A stretch of 49,363 nucleotides of DNA, from positions 10,006 to 59,368 of the forward strand of contig JAUCBJ010009094.1 of the NCBI GenBank assembly GCA_032718475.1. The letters run 5' to 3'. Origin of the DNA: Nemertoderma westbladi (Eukaryota; Xenacoelomorpha; Nemertodermatida; Nemertodermatidae). Shown piece after piece: positions 1-10,488 of this stretch (the stretch's first letter is position 1; the number at the start of each line of letters is the position of its first letter). Both the position numbers and the translations under genes were made by a program. The notes below the pieces were generated by a model, which did no database searches, had not been told where the DNA came from, and saw only the letters and a program-made list of their open reading frames with translations.

Positions 1-560
1 TATGAATATGCTTTGCGAAGATAATTTTTCAAAACAGTCTGATATTTAATATGTAAATAACAGTGCACCTAATTGTATGCATGCCAACTCATATATACTC
101 AATGTCTATCACAAACAAAATAATAAATAATTTTAAGTTAGGCAAATTACATTTTCAACTTATTTTTTTTAGCTACCAAAAAAAATTAGGGGGTAGGGTA
201 AAAAAAATAAGCCTCAAATTTGAATTTCATTCACATATCAATCAGTCAGTACAGCAGTACAATGAGAATACTGAAGTAATCACTCATTCTGGCAGAGCCT
301 TATAGACATTCAATAAACAGTACTGTATCTAACTATGGCAGTAAGGGGCAATGGACAGAAATCAGTATCAGCCAGTCAGTGATCTTCAATGGTATATGGT
401 ATATATAACTTGGTCAGTTGGTACCGTAAGTAGATGGTCGAATCTTTTTTGATTTTATTTATTGGACCTTCATAAAATAATACTGTTAAAACATTTCTAC
501 CAGTACTTGAAATTGAATAGGTCTACAGAAATGGGCCTATCCCATTTATATAAGAGAAAT

Positions 561-770
561 CCAACACGCCCTACTGCACTCCATTAGATATATTCTCGCG
601 TCCTGAGCCCAGCCAACTCGCCCTACTGCGCTCTAATAGATCTATTCTAGCATCCAGAGCCGGTCCAACATACCCTCCTGTGCTCCATTAGATCTTTTCT
701 CGCATCCTGAGGCCAGCCAACACGCCCTACTGTGCTCAATTAGACATATTCTCGCGTCCTGAGCCGAGCC
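561..770. repeat. 52-bp minisatellite, 4 units
   Basis: Units start at 561, 613, 665 and 717. Each begins CCAAC followed by a CCCTACTG-like and then a TTCTCGC-like core. Units have diverged by several bases each. No reading frame is carried through it. Confidence 0.85.
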
Positions 771-1024
771 TATACACCATAAATTGTTCCCGAATGGGAC
801 AAAAAATAGCATAATAAGGTTTATTTCAGCTATACTATATATATTACTATATATATACTATATTGCATTCGTCCTACCTACATCAATAGTCAAACAGTAT
901 TTGGTTCAATTTCACTATATTACTTTGCAGCAGAAATACGTTCCCATATAGTGTTCCCAAAGGGGACAATAGCTGGTCGTTTTTTATAGGTACACCTTTT
1001 TTTACAACAAATGATTGCCTCAAG

Positions 1025-1201
1025 GTGCAAAAGTTAAAATATGTTATATCTTTCAATATTCCCTCTATTGAGGAAACTCTATTGAGGACTCTGAACTTAT
1101 CACTACCTCCTGGATATGTTGTGGCATGGCCTAATACTGTAATAAACAGTCCCGAAATGCCAATAGGTGTGCGATATGCAGAAAACAGTTTCATGGCTTG
1201 A
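1025..1201 (+). pseudogene. Exon-like open segment, chimeric
   Basis: An AG at 1023-1024 precedes a 58-codon open stretch ending in TGA. Its first 18 codons (VQKLKYVISF... IEET) match the candidate exon at 5353 base for base, including the intron-like T-rich flank. After that it switches to another sequence (LLRTLNLSLPPGYVV...). At the switch the 10-mer CTATTGAGGA occurs twice, 4 bases apart, so the piece looks like a fusion of two sequences, not a normal exon. I do not recognise either half. Its duplicate is at 9101-9277. Confidence 0.35.
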
Positions 1202-2282
1202 GTACTTGTAATAATTGGACTGGGTTCTGATCACGACCGGATCGGATCCGGATTCGACCAGTGTTACCGACCTCTGTGCGACAGGATCTGCCGGGGTACT
1301 TAATACTACTAGGTGCAATTTTTGTAGTTTGTTTAGGGGGAAATAGGGTGGTTAGAACAGAGTCGGATTGTGCAGTATTGTTGCATATAGTTATGGACTT
1401 ATCTAGACTAACTATTCTGGAATGAACTCTTCCAGTAATTCCCTTTCTTTTACTCTAAAATAAAAAAAAAATAAACTATATCATATCTGGACTCTACTTT
1501 TATAAACTGTAAAGTTATATAGCAATTGAAGAAGCCATATCCCAGTAAATACCAGTAATAACTATAATAATTATATTTGTAAGACAAATACTGGCTACTA
1601 GATGTGATATGGGGCATGAGAATTTTAGTACCATTTAAAGACATGGTGACACTAAGCAGTCTGAGTCCACATTAGATAAGTTTTTACTTGATCAGTTTAA
1701 TTTACTTTCCTTTTTTTATAGTAGTATTCTATGTAAATACTATATATGTACTTTCCTTTTTATATTATCAATTATTTATTATCTATCAGTGTTTTAAATC
1801 TCTTTTAGTTTTAGGTATATATATAACATTACAACATTAACTAAACCAAGCTGTTGATTAATTGCACTTTTTATAATCAGGATTGACTTTCCATTATTTT
1901 TACAAAATTCCGAAGAACATTATCTGGACCATCACTAGACATTGCTTTCTTATATTAATAAGTACATACAATGCCCTGATATGCCTCAGATATCAAAGGT
2001 TTAATACTGGTAGGCCTACTGGTACCAGTACTAGTACTTAACGGATAAACCTACCACCCAAACCGCCTAACAAATACCATTTTGTTTTAGCCAATCAGAA
2101 CAGTATTGCTCAAATCAACCAATCAAAACTAAGTTCTGGAATTCAAAATATTATATATAATAGAACTGCACATCAATCTATGTCAATTAGGAGAAAAATT
2201 ATTTACAAATCGGACATATACTGTACTATAATCGGTAATATTTGATCTTATCTATTCATCTTTGAACTAATACGAACTAATA

Positions 2283-2651
2283 ATGTACAAGAAAGGTAAA
2301 TCATCAAAGGTCATTGATGTTCCCGGGATTGGTGAAGCATTCTCAGAGTGGCTGGGAAGAAAGCGAATTAAATACGCGTATCAGCTCGTTAATCGATTCA
2401 ATGACTTCAATGGGGATGAAGAAGCGTTTTATCGTTATCTACATGATATTTGTGGGCCCCAAATGCATCGAACTCGGTATCATGTAATATTGCAATGGGT
2501 GAAGGAACATAGAGACATCGGGACAACAAAGAAACGTGAAAGTGATAGTCTGGAAGTCGGGGTCAGTAGTGAAACAACAGGAGAGCTCACAAAGGTTAAC
2601 TGTCTGTGTAACTTTCTACGTAATGGCCTACGAGGTTCCCGAGATTGGTGA
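2283..2651 (+). CDS. BAF-like DNA-binding protein, first of a tandem pair
   Basis: A 122-aa frame opening with ATG. Residues about 13-80 show the pattern of barrier-to-autointegration factor (BAF/BANF1). There is a helix-hairpin-helix start with PGIGEAF, then KYAYQLVNRF, DEEAFYRYL, the ICG motif and LQWVKEH in the places where BAF has GIGE, KAY, DEDLF, CG and LREW. Family members are about 89 aa, dimerise, bridge double-stranded DNA without sequence preference and act at the nuclear envelope; here only the fold is inferred. The tail (LTKVNCLCNF) resembles the tail of the next domain at 2623-3039. That domain sits in another frame only 20-30 bases on, so the pair is a tandem duplication with a frame change or, less likely, a very short intron. 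The N-terminal half is duplicated at 10347. Confidence 0.7.
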   Translation: MYKKGKSSKVIDVPGIGEAFSEWLGRKRIKYAYQLVNRFNDFNGDEEAFYRYLHDICGPQMHRTRYHVILQWVKEHRDIGTTKKRESDSLEVGVSSETTGELTKVNCLCNFLRNGLRGSRDW

Positions 2652-3039
2652 AGTATTCTCCAGGCGGCTGGGAAGAAAGGGAATTAAATACGCGAATCAG
2701 CTGTTAAAACGCTTCAATGACCTCAATGGGGGTAAAGAAGACTTCCAGCGTTTTCTACATACAATCTGTGGGCCCCAAATGACTCGAACTCGGTTTGATC
2801 AAATATTCCAATGGATGCGGGAACACAGTGACATCGGGGCAAAGGAACATCGGTGTGAAAGTGAAAGTGAAACAACAGGAGACATCAGCAAGATTCAGTG
2901 TCTGTGTCACTGTAGTGCTCAATCAAACTCTAGGGGAAGAAAACGCAACCCTACAAATTCAAACAACTCATTTATTAAAACATTTTTTAATTGTCTGCTG
3001 AAGTGTTTATTTTCCTGCTGCTGGTGTTCGACACTTTGA
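2623..3039 (+). CDS. BAF-like protein with Cys-rich hydrophobic tail
   Basis: From the ATG at 2623, 138 aa. Residues 4 to about 72 form a second BAF-type domain: VPEIGEVF as helix-hairpin-helix, KYANQLLKRFN, EDFQRFL, the conserved ICG and FQWMREH. It differs from the 2283 domain at many positions but lines up without gaps. A linker with CLCHCS follows, then a C-terminal hydrophobic, Cys-rich end (FFNCLLKCLFSCCWC). That end could be a tail anchor or be lipid-modified; this is inference only. Sequence 2634-3133 is duplicated at 13505-14004. Whether this is an independent gene or the second half of a two-domain protein with the upstream frame is undecided. No intron borders are obvious. Confidence 0.6.
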   Translation: MAYEVPEIGEVFSRRLGRKGIKYANQLLKRFNDLNGGKEDFQRFLHTICGPQMTRTRFDQIFQWMREHSDIGAKEHRCESESETTGDISKIQCLCHCSAQSNSRGRKRNPTNSNNSFIKTFFNCLLKCLFSCCWCSTL

Positions 3040-3173
3040 ACCCAGCCATACTATAATAATAATAAATATAATAATAATAAAACTATTCCATAAAAACTAT
3101 TAATTATTATCTTTATAACGATATTTAGACATACAAATTATATTATATAATATAAATATATTTTTTGATACAG

Positions 3174-3389
3174 ATTTCTATGGTTTATGTTTGCGCCAGC
3201 AAGGTATGCAAGGGGCTGTTTAGAGATCAACTATGCCCATGCTTTCGCACAGTTCACAAGGAGTGGGCAGTCTCGTTTCGACCTAAATGGGACAAGATGA
3301 TAATCGATAAGGAGGATAACATTATTATACCACACATCTTTTCGAACACTGAATTTCTGATGTTATTCTTCCCTAAAGATGTACTTCAG
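3174..3389 (+). other. Candidate coding exon, gene unknown
   Basis: T-rich tract plus CAG at 3171-3173, then 72 open codons (ISMVYVCASKV... FFPKDVLQ), then CAG|GTAACA. Both borders are phase 0. The peptide has four cysteines within about 20 residues and ends in a short hydrophobic segment. I do not recognise the family. It lies upstream of the candidate exon at 5035 on the same strand and could belong to the same gene, although a transposon remnant (3558-3833) sits between them. Confidence 0.4.
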
Positions 3390-3557
3390 GTAACAACAGA
3401 TTTGGTATATATATCAAATAAAGATTAACATTAACTCCAAAGTAAATATACACACAAACATCAGATTTGGTCTCGGGCATATATTTTAGTATCTCGTCGA
3501 GATAGGGAGAGGGTGAGAAACTGGACGCAAATCCGTGCATACAGATACCTATAATGA

Positions 3558-3833
3558 AGGATAGCCAACTACAAGACAAAAATAATTAATGACAAACCAT
3601 CGACTGCCATTGACAGACATTTTACTACCTCGGGTCATTCTTACAATGCACACTTCAGAATTACACCATTTGATTGTCTACCGATCTCAGCAAACAAAAA
3701 ACTGAACCGACAAAAACTTAGAATTAAAGAGGGAGAATGGCAGTGCCGGTTGGAAACTTTACAACCAATGGGTTTGAATGTTCTCAACGAGGCGGTGATC
3801 AATAACTTTGGACTTGATGTTTTCAATCCTTAA
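3558..3833 (+). pseudogene. C-terminal remnant of Penelope-like GIY-YIG endonuclease
   Basis: An open stretch of 91 codons with no start, closed by TAA at 3831. It reads AIDRHFTTSGHSYN, then a basic helix (KKLNRQKLRIKEGEW), then LETLQPMGLN. This order (xHF...GHS..., R...E..W, L.TL.P.GLN) is typical of the end of GIY-YIG endonucleases in Penelope-like retroelements. Just upstream, in another frame, GETGRK resembles the GIY-YIG helix start, separated by stops, so the copy is frameshifted and truncated. No reverse transcriptase remains. Another retroelement with a GIY-YIG tail is possible. Confidence 0.5.
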
Positions 3834-5034
3834 GAATTATTTATAAAGATTAAAGATTCAAAGCTTTAACAAACTCATTAATTGCTAGGGTAGTATTATT
3901 ATTTGTAGTGCAATTATTCTAGAATATCGTTTATTTGAAAAATATAGAGAGAGCTATCGAAAGCTAATAATAAAAAAAATTTTTAGTGATTGATCATATA
4001 AGTTGTCACTTTTTGAATTCTTAAAATATTATTATATATATGATATATATGTAGATATATGACTTGCAGTACATAGTCCAAAAACCAACCTTGTATATAC
4101 GAAAAATAAACCGCGCCAGCATATTCCAAATAAATTCCAGTCCGACTTAGAAATTGGTACTGCATTTCCCTTTGAAGATTGCCTATATTGCTTATAAAGA
4201 AACTGTTGCAATCATATAAAAGCCCATTACACGAGGTAGATAGGTGGATACATGAAATGGGAGGCAAAAGTATAGGGCCTTCTAAAATATGATAGTGTTC
4301 TGTCATTGGTCCATCCACATTCTAAGAAATCAGCAGACATTCCTTCGGTGGCCATTTCGACTTATCAATGAGAAAGTGTGAACCATGCTGCCCCATCTCT
4401 TGCTTTCCTAAGAAAGTGTGGCGTCCAACGACTCTTGAGAGCAAGTCGTCTTGGGCAGTAGTGCATAGGGCAGTAGTTGTCATCACTCTTATTTCATCGA
4501 CTCGGTTCGTTCCTACCTAACAAATGTATCACCCGCTCGGTAACCAATAAACCAATTGCCCATTTAATCTAAGTTCTGGCTGGCTACCATGACAATGTAG
4601 TTTATTTTGTTGCAGAGTGTAAAGTAAAAGTAATTTCGATTACTGACATGGAAGGAAGGTGGTGGGGGGACAAGTGGGAAAAGAGTTTGAGTGCATATCT
4701 ACAAAAACATTCCCCACAAATAAATAAAGTTATATTCCCATTTTTCATAATTAGCACATTAAAGCCTTTACTTTCCTCGTTCTCGTTCCTCGTTCAACAA
4801 GTCCAAAACAATTTCGAGACTAATTATTACTTACTTATATTATAAACTTACTTTTACATACAAACGTACTTATGCTGTTTTTTACTTACACAAATACACA
4901 CCTATTCAATGAATTAATAAAATATGTAAATAAAATAAATATTTGCATCCTCCCCTTAAATGACTATCTTATATACTCTTACATAACTTATTACTACAAG
5001 TTATAAAGTTGAATATAATATTTAATACTTTCAG
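3834..5034. other. AT-rich non-coding stretch
   Basis: About 1.2 kb of low-complexity AT-rich DNA with only short chance frames on either strand. The last 30 bases before 5035 form an acceptable pyrimidine-rich tract and AG for the next exon. I see no RNA gene or transposon end in it. Confidence 0.5.
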
Positions 5035-5299
5035 AGATGTGATGTGCGGTCTCAGATTCCACAACTTGAATAGAGATCAAGACGCCTCGGAACAATTCTT
5101 CAGTATCGGTATTCGAACGGGAGCTACTGTAAGAATTGAAGAACTTGAATACCAATCAGCCAAGAGGGGTGTTGGTTATTGTAGCGATTCCCCAGTTGTA
5201 GTGTTTCGTCAACCCCTCCAGAACTATATACAACCTCTGTTAACCTCGCCAGAGCTTACCGGATATGCAATCTTTTTGCGACATTTAGATTTGCAAGCT
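5035..5299 (+). other. Candidate coding exon, gene unknown
   Basis: ACTTTCAG at 5027-5034, then a 265-base open segment, then a consensus donor GTAAGT at 5300. Translation gives DVMCGLRFHNLNRDQDASEQ at the start and LLTSPELTGYAIFLRHLDLQA at the end, with compositions typical of a folded protein. Many codons are GC-richer than the flanks. The left border splits a codon after its second base; the right border is phase 0. I do not recognise the family. It probably continues into the segment at 5353 or beyond. Confidence 0.5.
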
Positions 5300-5352
5300 G
5301 TAAGTATTTATTTATTACATACTTTTTTTTTACAACAAATGATTGCATCAAG

Positions 5353-5613
5353 GTGCAAAAGTTAAAATATGTTATATCTTTCAATATTCCCTCTATTGAG
5401 GAAACTTTCACAATTCTGTCTACAATTGCTACATTCATTCGTGAAAACCACAATCATGAAAGTTTTCAAAAAATGCTAGGACCATTGTTGTTGAAAGCTA
5501 CATTTTATTTGGATAACTCACTTTTCAATTTTCATCTAACCCTATTAGCACCGAGCTATAAAATGTTGTACAATTACCGGGGGGGGGGGGGGGGGGGATG
5601 GGAGTCATATTGA
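5353..5613 (+). other. Possible exon, partly shared with 1025
   Basis: A T-run and AG precede an open stretch: VQKLKYVISFNIPSIEETFT, then ILSTIATFIRENHNHESFQK, then MLGPLLLKATFYL. It ends by running into a poly-G tract. The first 55 or so bases and the T-rich flank recur at 1025 and 9101, so this segment has been copied. The intron from 5300 would be only about 53 bases, which is short. The part after about residue 60 is probably not coding. Confidence 0.3.
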
Positions 5614-5622
5614 CCCCCCCCC
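5579..5622. repeat. Poly-G / poly-C foldback
   Basis: Nineteen G (5579-5597), a 15-base spacer, then ten C (5613-5622). It can fold as a hairpin or a G-quadruplex. It is the first of several G or C runs in the window. Confidence 0.8.
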
Positions 5623-6257
5623 TCTAAAATCTACAAATTTTTACGAAAACGTCTGATTTTTTGTTTGTACGTAGGTATCACTAGTCTCGATCCGATTGAA
5701 AAAAAAATTTCGAAAAAATGTACTGAATTTATTAATCATGGTTATATTCACATGGATTACGAGCACAAACTGTAAATAGATCAACATAAAATAGGTACTG
5801 TGGTGGTACTGTAGATAATTCAGTGTTGTTACGAGAGATGGAATCAGCACGAATACGAACTTTGGTTTTTTCCAAAAAACATTCGGGAAAAATACACATG
5901 CGTGTCAGCTATTATTACTGACTATTATTATATTATAATATTGCAGCAACAAAATTACAAGTAGTACACAATTTTCACAAAATTTGAAAGTTACATGTTT
6001 CGGCTAATTGTTTTTCAATACAGGTTTACTTGGGCGCAAAATACATAAAAAATACAAAAATATTTAAAAATGATATGATTACTATAAATGGCTGTTTAGT
6101 CCTCTCTGCAAATGAAAAAAACAAGTAACCTGCACTTTTCAGTTAGAACACAACATTTTTAATTCATTTATACTACGCTATAAATTCACATTTTCAGGTT
6201 TTCTAGGGCACTAATTCTAATGGAATACATTTCTAATATGCCAGATCATTGCTACTT
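5623..6257. other. AT-rich stretch, nothing recognised
   Basis: No open frame of interest, no tandem repeat and no inverted repeat longer than a few bases were seen here. Confidence 0.5.
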
Positions 6258-6800
6258 GTATTTTTCGGCGTAACTTGGCAAATTTTGGTGCTAGCACCAA
6301 ATTTGGTACCCATCACCGAAAAGTACATTCCATCAGAGTCAGGACCCTCATCTGATCAATTTGCTTATTTTCAAAAATTTGGTGCTGGCACAACAATTTT
6401 CACCCACCAGCGAAAAATACAAGATTGGAAACTCTTTATGAAATTTTTACTGATTCCATTGAAATCAGAACCCTCACAAACCCGCATAACGCAAGAAACA
6501 AGGCGACACAATCAATTGATATATTTGATGGTTTTCAAAATTTGGGGCTAGCACCACATTTTGCACCCACTTCCGAATAATACAAGTTTGAGATATCTTG
6601 TTTGATAATTATATATTCCATTGAATTCAGAACAGCCAAAAACACCCAAAACGCAAGAAATAAATTGTCACAAGCAATTTTATCTATTGAATGGATTTTT
6701 AAAAATTTCGTGCTAGCACCAAAAAATACAAGTTTGATACGCTAGGTGCAACTCGTATATATTCCATCGAAACCAGAACCCCAAAAGACCCCAATTGCGT
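6258..6800. repeat. Diverged tandem repeat, about 164-bp period
   Basis: The motif GCTAGCACCA or a near form recurs at about 6290, 6382, 6546 and 6710. Each time it is followed by an ACCCA..CCGAA..TACAAGTTT-like piece and a CCATTGAA.TCAGAACCC-like piece (about 6463, 6627, 6771). Spacing is 164 bases between the clear units; the outer ones are shortened. Units have diverged strongly, so the array is old. Confidence 0.6.
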
Positions 6801-7163
6801 AAAATACAAGTTTCAAATAATCAATTGATATATTCATATGTAAACATGGCCTCAATAAATCATAAAGTGAAAATTGTGCTGATTGGTGGGGAATTAACAC
6901 GAGGCTATGGGACAAAGAAAAAACCATGGCCAATGGCTGGTGATTTCGTCCCTATAGCTCAGTACCAAAATGAACGCTAGAGGGCGTAAGTTTTATAAGT
7001 TCTCAAATCACTCGAGACAATGCCAGTTTTAGAGTAGTTCGCGCATTGCACAAAAAAAACACATTTTTGCCACAAAAGCTTTAATAACTAACCTCCAACG
7101 AAGCCGACGTAAACCTTGCCGAATCACAGCTGTTGGCGCAGCTCGTTCATATTAATAAGGCTC

Positions 7164-7231
7164 CAACAACCGCCACAGGGGTTAGCGTTGTCTGACGCAA
7201 CAACCGCCACAGGGGTTAGCGTTGTCTGACG
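7164..7231. repeat. 34-bp perfect tandem duplication
   Basis: CAACAACCGCCACAGGGGTT and its continuation occur twice back to back (7164-7197 and 7198-7231), just upstream of the ATG at 7254. The perfect match points to a recent slippage event or a functional pair of sites in the leader of the next ORF. Confidence 0.85.
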
Positions 7232-7253
7232 CATACCATTCGATACATCCACC

Positions 7254-7796
7254 ATGGGTCATAAAAGTACCACCCAGTACAGTCGAATTGTGTACCTCCG
7301 GTTCTACAATGAAATATTTTGTCCTGGTTCTGAAGAAGTCAATGGAGAGGTCAGGGGTTACTGCTACGTGATAGCCCCTGAGTATAATTACGATACTATA
7401 GAAATACTCACTCCACTATGGATTCTCGAGGACGCTACGATGGTCGATGATGCAAAGAGATACGCCCCTCTACCAACTGGGCTGATATCTATAAGGACAA
7501 TGGCGCCATTCGTCATGGAGGTGCCACATCTACGTGGCACCTCTATATCGTTCGCGGATGCGTGCAGTTGCGGCTTTTGTGATGGCCACTATAAGGCCGC
7601 ATGCCCGGCCTGCGAGAAGGCCAGGTCTGCAACTCTAGCAGTGGAGCTGCGGCTTCCCCGCTGTATCTTCCAGGGCATCGACGTCATGCCATATACATTA
7701 CATCAGTCAACCCCGGCCATTGACTCTACATCAATGTTCTCATGGTTCCCCAGCACCAAGCTATTCCCCACTGTGTCTAATGGCACAGCCATTTAA
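7254..7796 (+). CDS. Orphan 180-aa protein with Cys cluster
   Basis: Starts at an ATG in a strong animal start context (CCACCATGG) and runs 180 codons to TAA. Codon usage is GC-richer than the AT-rich surroundings. Residues about 104-119 hold a CSCGFCDG...CPAC cluster that could bind zinc. There is no signal peptide or membrane segment. A 10-bp perfect hairpin (7518-7543) lies inside the frame. A fragment of LINE reverse transcriptase follows directly after the stop, so the ORF may be an accessory or first ORF of a retroelement, but the RT piece may also be unrelated. I do not recognise the protein. The GC-rich part starts at about 7090, so the element, if it is one, begins near there. Confidence 0.5.
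   Translation: MGHKSTTQYSRIVYLRFYNEIFCPGSEEVNGEVRGYCYVIAPEYNYDTIEILTPLWILEDATMVDDAKRYAPLPTGLISIRTMAPFVMEVPHLRGTSISFADACSCGFCDGHYKAACPACEKARSATLAVELRLPRCIFQGIDVMPYTLHQSTPAIDSTSMFSWFPSTKLFPTVSNGTAI
7518..7543. other. Hairpin within ORF
   Basis: GAGGTGCCAC and GTGGCACCTC form a perfect 10-bp stem with a 6-base loop inside the 7254-7796 frame. Confidence 0.7.
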
Positions 7797-7811
7797 ATTT
7801 CATTTAAAATA

Positions 7812-7911
7812 GATAAAGTAATTCCTCTCTTTAAAAAAGATGACCCAGCTGACCCGAACAATTATTGCCCAATATCTCTCATAGTGCTGACGGCTAAAAA
7901 AAAGTGGAAAT
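7812..7911 (+). pseudogene. LINE reverse transcriptase fragment
   Basis: Reads DKVIPLFKKDDPADPNNYCP then ISLI. This matches the finger motif of non-LTR reverse transcriptases (usually KVIPLFKKGD...NYRPISLL). The frame is lost soon after at a TAG. Only about 25 codons are recognisable. The Arg of NYRPIS is changed to Cys. Confidence 0.7.
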
Positions 7912-8636
7912 AGGCAGCTAAATACAAATAAGTAAAGTTCTACCATATAATGCATATTTATAGGAAATATTGTTGTTGCATCAGAAAGAGCATCATTTCC
8001 TAAAACCAAAGATATTAAATGTTTAGAATAAGAATAATTCAAAAAGTGCATCACTTCAATGCCAGTGCCAAAGTTCTATGAATATGCTTTGCGAAGATAA
8101 TTTTTCAAAACAGTCTGATATTTAATATGTAAATAACAGTGCACCTAATTGTATGCATGCCAACTCATATATACTCAATGTCTATCACAAACAAAATAAT
8201 AAATAATTTTAAGTTAGGCAAATTACATTTTCAACTTATTTTTTTTAGCTACCAAAAAAAATTAGGGGGTAGGGTAAAAAAAATAAGCCTCAAATTTGAA
8301 TTTCATTCACATATCAATCAGTCAGTACAGCAGTACAATGAGAATACTGAAGTAATCACTCATTCTGGCAGAGCCTTATAGACATTCAATAAACAGTACT
8401 GTATCTAACTATGGCAGTAAGGGGCAATGGACAGAAATCAGTATCAGCCAGTCAGTGATCTTCAATGGTATATGGTATATATAACTTGGTCAGTTGGTAC
8501 CGTAAGTAGATGGTCGAATCTTTTTTGATTTTATTTATTGGACCTTCATAAAATAATACTGTTAAAACATTTCTACCAGTACTTGAAATTGAATAGGTCT
8601 ACAGAAATGGGCCTATCCCATTTATATAAGAGAAAT

Positions 8637-8846
8637 CCAACACGCCCTACTGCACTCCATTAGATATATTCTCGCGTCCTGAGCCCAGCCAACTCGCCCT
8701 ACTGCGCTCTAATAGATCTATTCTAGCATCCAGAGCCGGTCCAACATACCCTCCTGTGCTCCATTAGATCTTTTCTCGCATCCTGAGGCCAGCCAACACG
8801 CCCTACTGTGCTCAATTAGACATATTCTCGCGTCCTGAGCCGAGCC
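8637..8846. repeat. 52-bp minisatellite, second copy
   Basis: Same four units as 561-770, carried along by the direct repeat. Confidence 0.85.
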
Positions 8847-9100
8847 TATACACCATAAATTGTTCCCGAATGGGACAAAAAATAGCATAATAAGGTTTAT
8901 TTCAGCTAAACTATATATATTACTATATATATACTATATTGCATTCGTCCTACCTACATCAATAGTCAAACAGTATTTGGTTCAATTTTACTATATTACT
9001 TTGCAGCAGAAATACGTTCCCATATAGTGTTCCCAAAGGGGACAATAGCTGGTCGTTTTTTATAGGTACACCTTTTTTTACAACAAATGATTGCCTCAAG

Positions 9101-9277
9101 GTGCAAAAGTTAAAATATGTTATATCTTTCAATATTCCCTCTATTGAGGAAACTCTATTGAGGACTCTGAACTTATCACTACCTCCTGGATATGTTGTGG
9201 CATGGCCTAATACTGTAATAAACAGTCCCGAAATGCCAATAGGTGTGCGATATGCAGAAAACAGTTTCATGGCTTGA
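9101..9277 (+). pseudogene. Second copy of the chimeric exon-like segment
   Basis: Identical in translation to 1025-1201 and carried by the direct repeat. Confidence 0.35.
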
Positions 9278-10346
9278 GTACTTGTAATAATTGGACTGGG
9301 TTCTGATCACGACCGGATCGGATCCGGATTGGACCAGTGTTACCGACCTCTGTGCGACAGGATCTGCCGGGGTACTTAATACTACTAGGTGCAATTTTTG
9401 TAGTTTGTTTAGGAGGAAATAGGGTGGTTAGAACAGAGTCGGATTGTGCAGTATTGTTGCATATAGTTATGGACTTATCTAGACTAACTATTCTGGAATG
9501 AACTCTTCCAGTAATTCCCTTTCTTTTACTCTAAAATAAAAAAAAAATAAACTATATCATATCTGGACTCTACTTTTATAAACTGTAAAGTTATATAGCA
9601 ATTGAAGAAGCCATATCCCAGTAAATACCAGTAATAACTATAATAATTATATTTGTAAGACAAATACTGGCTACTAGATGTGATATGGGGCAGTACCATT
9701 TAAAGACATGGTGACACTAAGCAGTCTGAGTCCACATTAGATAAGTTTTTACTTGATCAGTTTAATTTACTTTCCTTTTTTTATAGTAGTATTCTATGTA
9801 AATACTATATATGTACTTCCTTTTTATATTATCAATTATTTATTATCTATCAGTGTTTTAAATCTCTTTTAGTTTTAGGTATATATATAACATTACAACA
9901 TTAACTAAACCAAGCTGTTGATTAATTGCACTTTTTATAATCAGGATTGACTTTCCATTATTTTTACAAAATTCCGAAGAACATTATCTGGACCATCACT
10001 AGACATTGCTTTCTTATATTAATAAGTACATACAATGCCCTGATATGCCTCAGATATCAAAGGTTTAATACTGGTAGGCCTACTGGTACCAGTACTAGTA
10101 CTTAACGGATAAACCTACCACCCAAACCGCCTAACAAATACCATTTTGTTTTAGCCAATCAGAACAGTATTGCTCAAATCAACCAATCAAAACTAAGTTC
10201 TGGAATTCAAAATATTATATATAATAGAACTGCACATCAATCTATGTCAATTAGGAGAAAAATTATTTACAAATCGGACATATACTGTACTATAATCGGT
10301 AATATTTGATCTTATCTATTCATCTTTGAACTAATACGAACTAATA

Positions 10347-10488
10347 ATGTACAAGAAAGGTAAATCATCAAAGGTCATTGATGTTCCCGGGATTGGTGAA
10401 GCATTCTCAGAGCGGCTGGGAAGAAAGCGAATTAAATACGCGTATCAGCTCGTTAATCGATTCAATGACTTCAATGGGGATGAAGAAA
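10347..10488 (+). pseudogene. BAF-like gene, truncated N-terminal copy
   Basis: The ATG and first 47 codons match 2283-2430, with one clear residue change (EWLG to ERLG, the Arg form being closer to the second domain). The frame then runs through the junction into foreign sequence and ends at 10547. The helix-hairpin-helix part is kept. The ICG motif and last helix are lost, so it should not fold as BAF. Confidence 0.8.

Larger units (their letters stand above)
1..2430 (+). repeat. 2.4-kb direct repeat, left copy
   Basis: Nearly base-for-base equal to 8077-10488 at an offset of 8076, with few substitutions and small indels; for example, a short segment near 1618-1630 is missing from the second copy. 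The window begins inside it, so the true left border is not seen. It contains a 52-bp minisatellite, an exon-like piece and the 5' half of a BAF-like gene. The right border of the shared part falls inside the BAF reading frame at about 2430. A further inverted partial copy (about 1686-2290) lies at 47017-47613. Confidence 0.93.
8077..10488 (+). repeat. 2.4-kb direct repeat, right copy
   Basis: Second copy of 1-2430. Its right end stops inside the BAF-like frame (GATGAAGAA at 10479-10487) and is joined through 25 bases of filler to block copy A. Its left end abuts AGTGCATCACTTC... at 8076, which is not present elsewhere in the window. Confidence 0.93.

Noticed and set aside
883-1194. 103-aa minus-strand frame, also at 8959-9270
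   Set aside because: Antisense of the exon-like plus-strand segment, which has an acceptor and a matching copy at 5353.
1216-1300. tRNA-like GC-rich patch (CCGGATCGGATCCGG)
   Set aside because: No cloverleaf with proper D, anticodon and T arms could be drawn.
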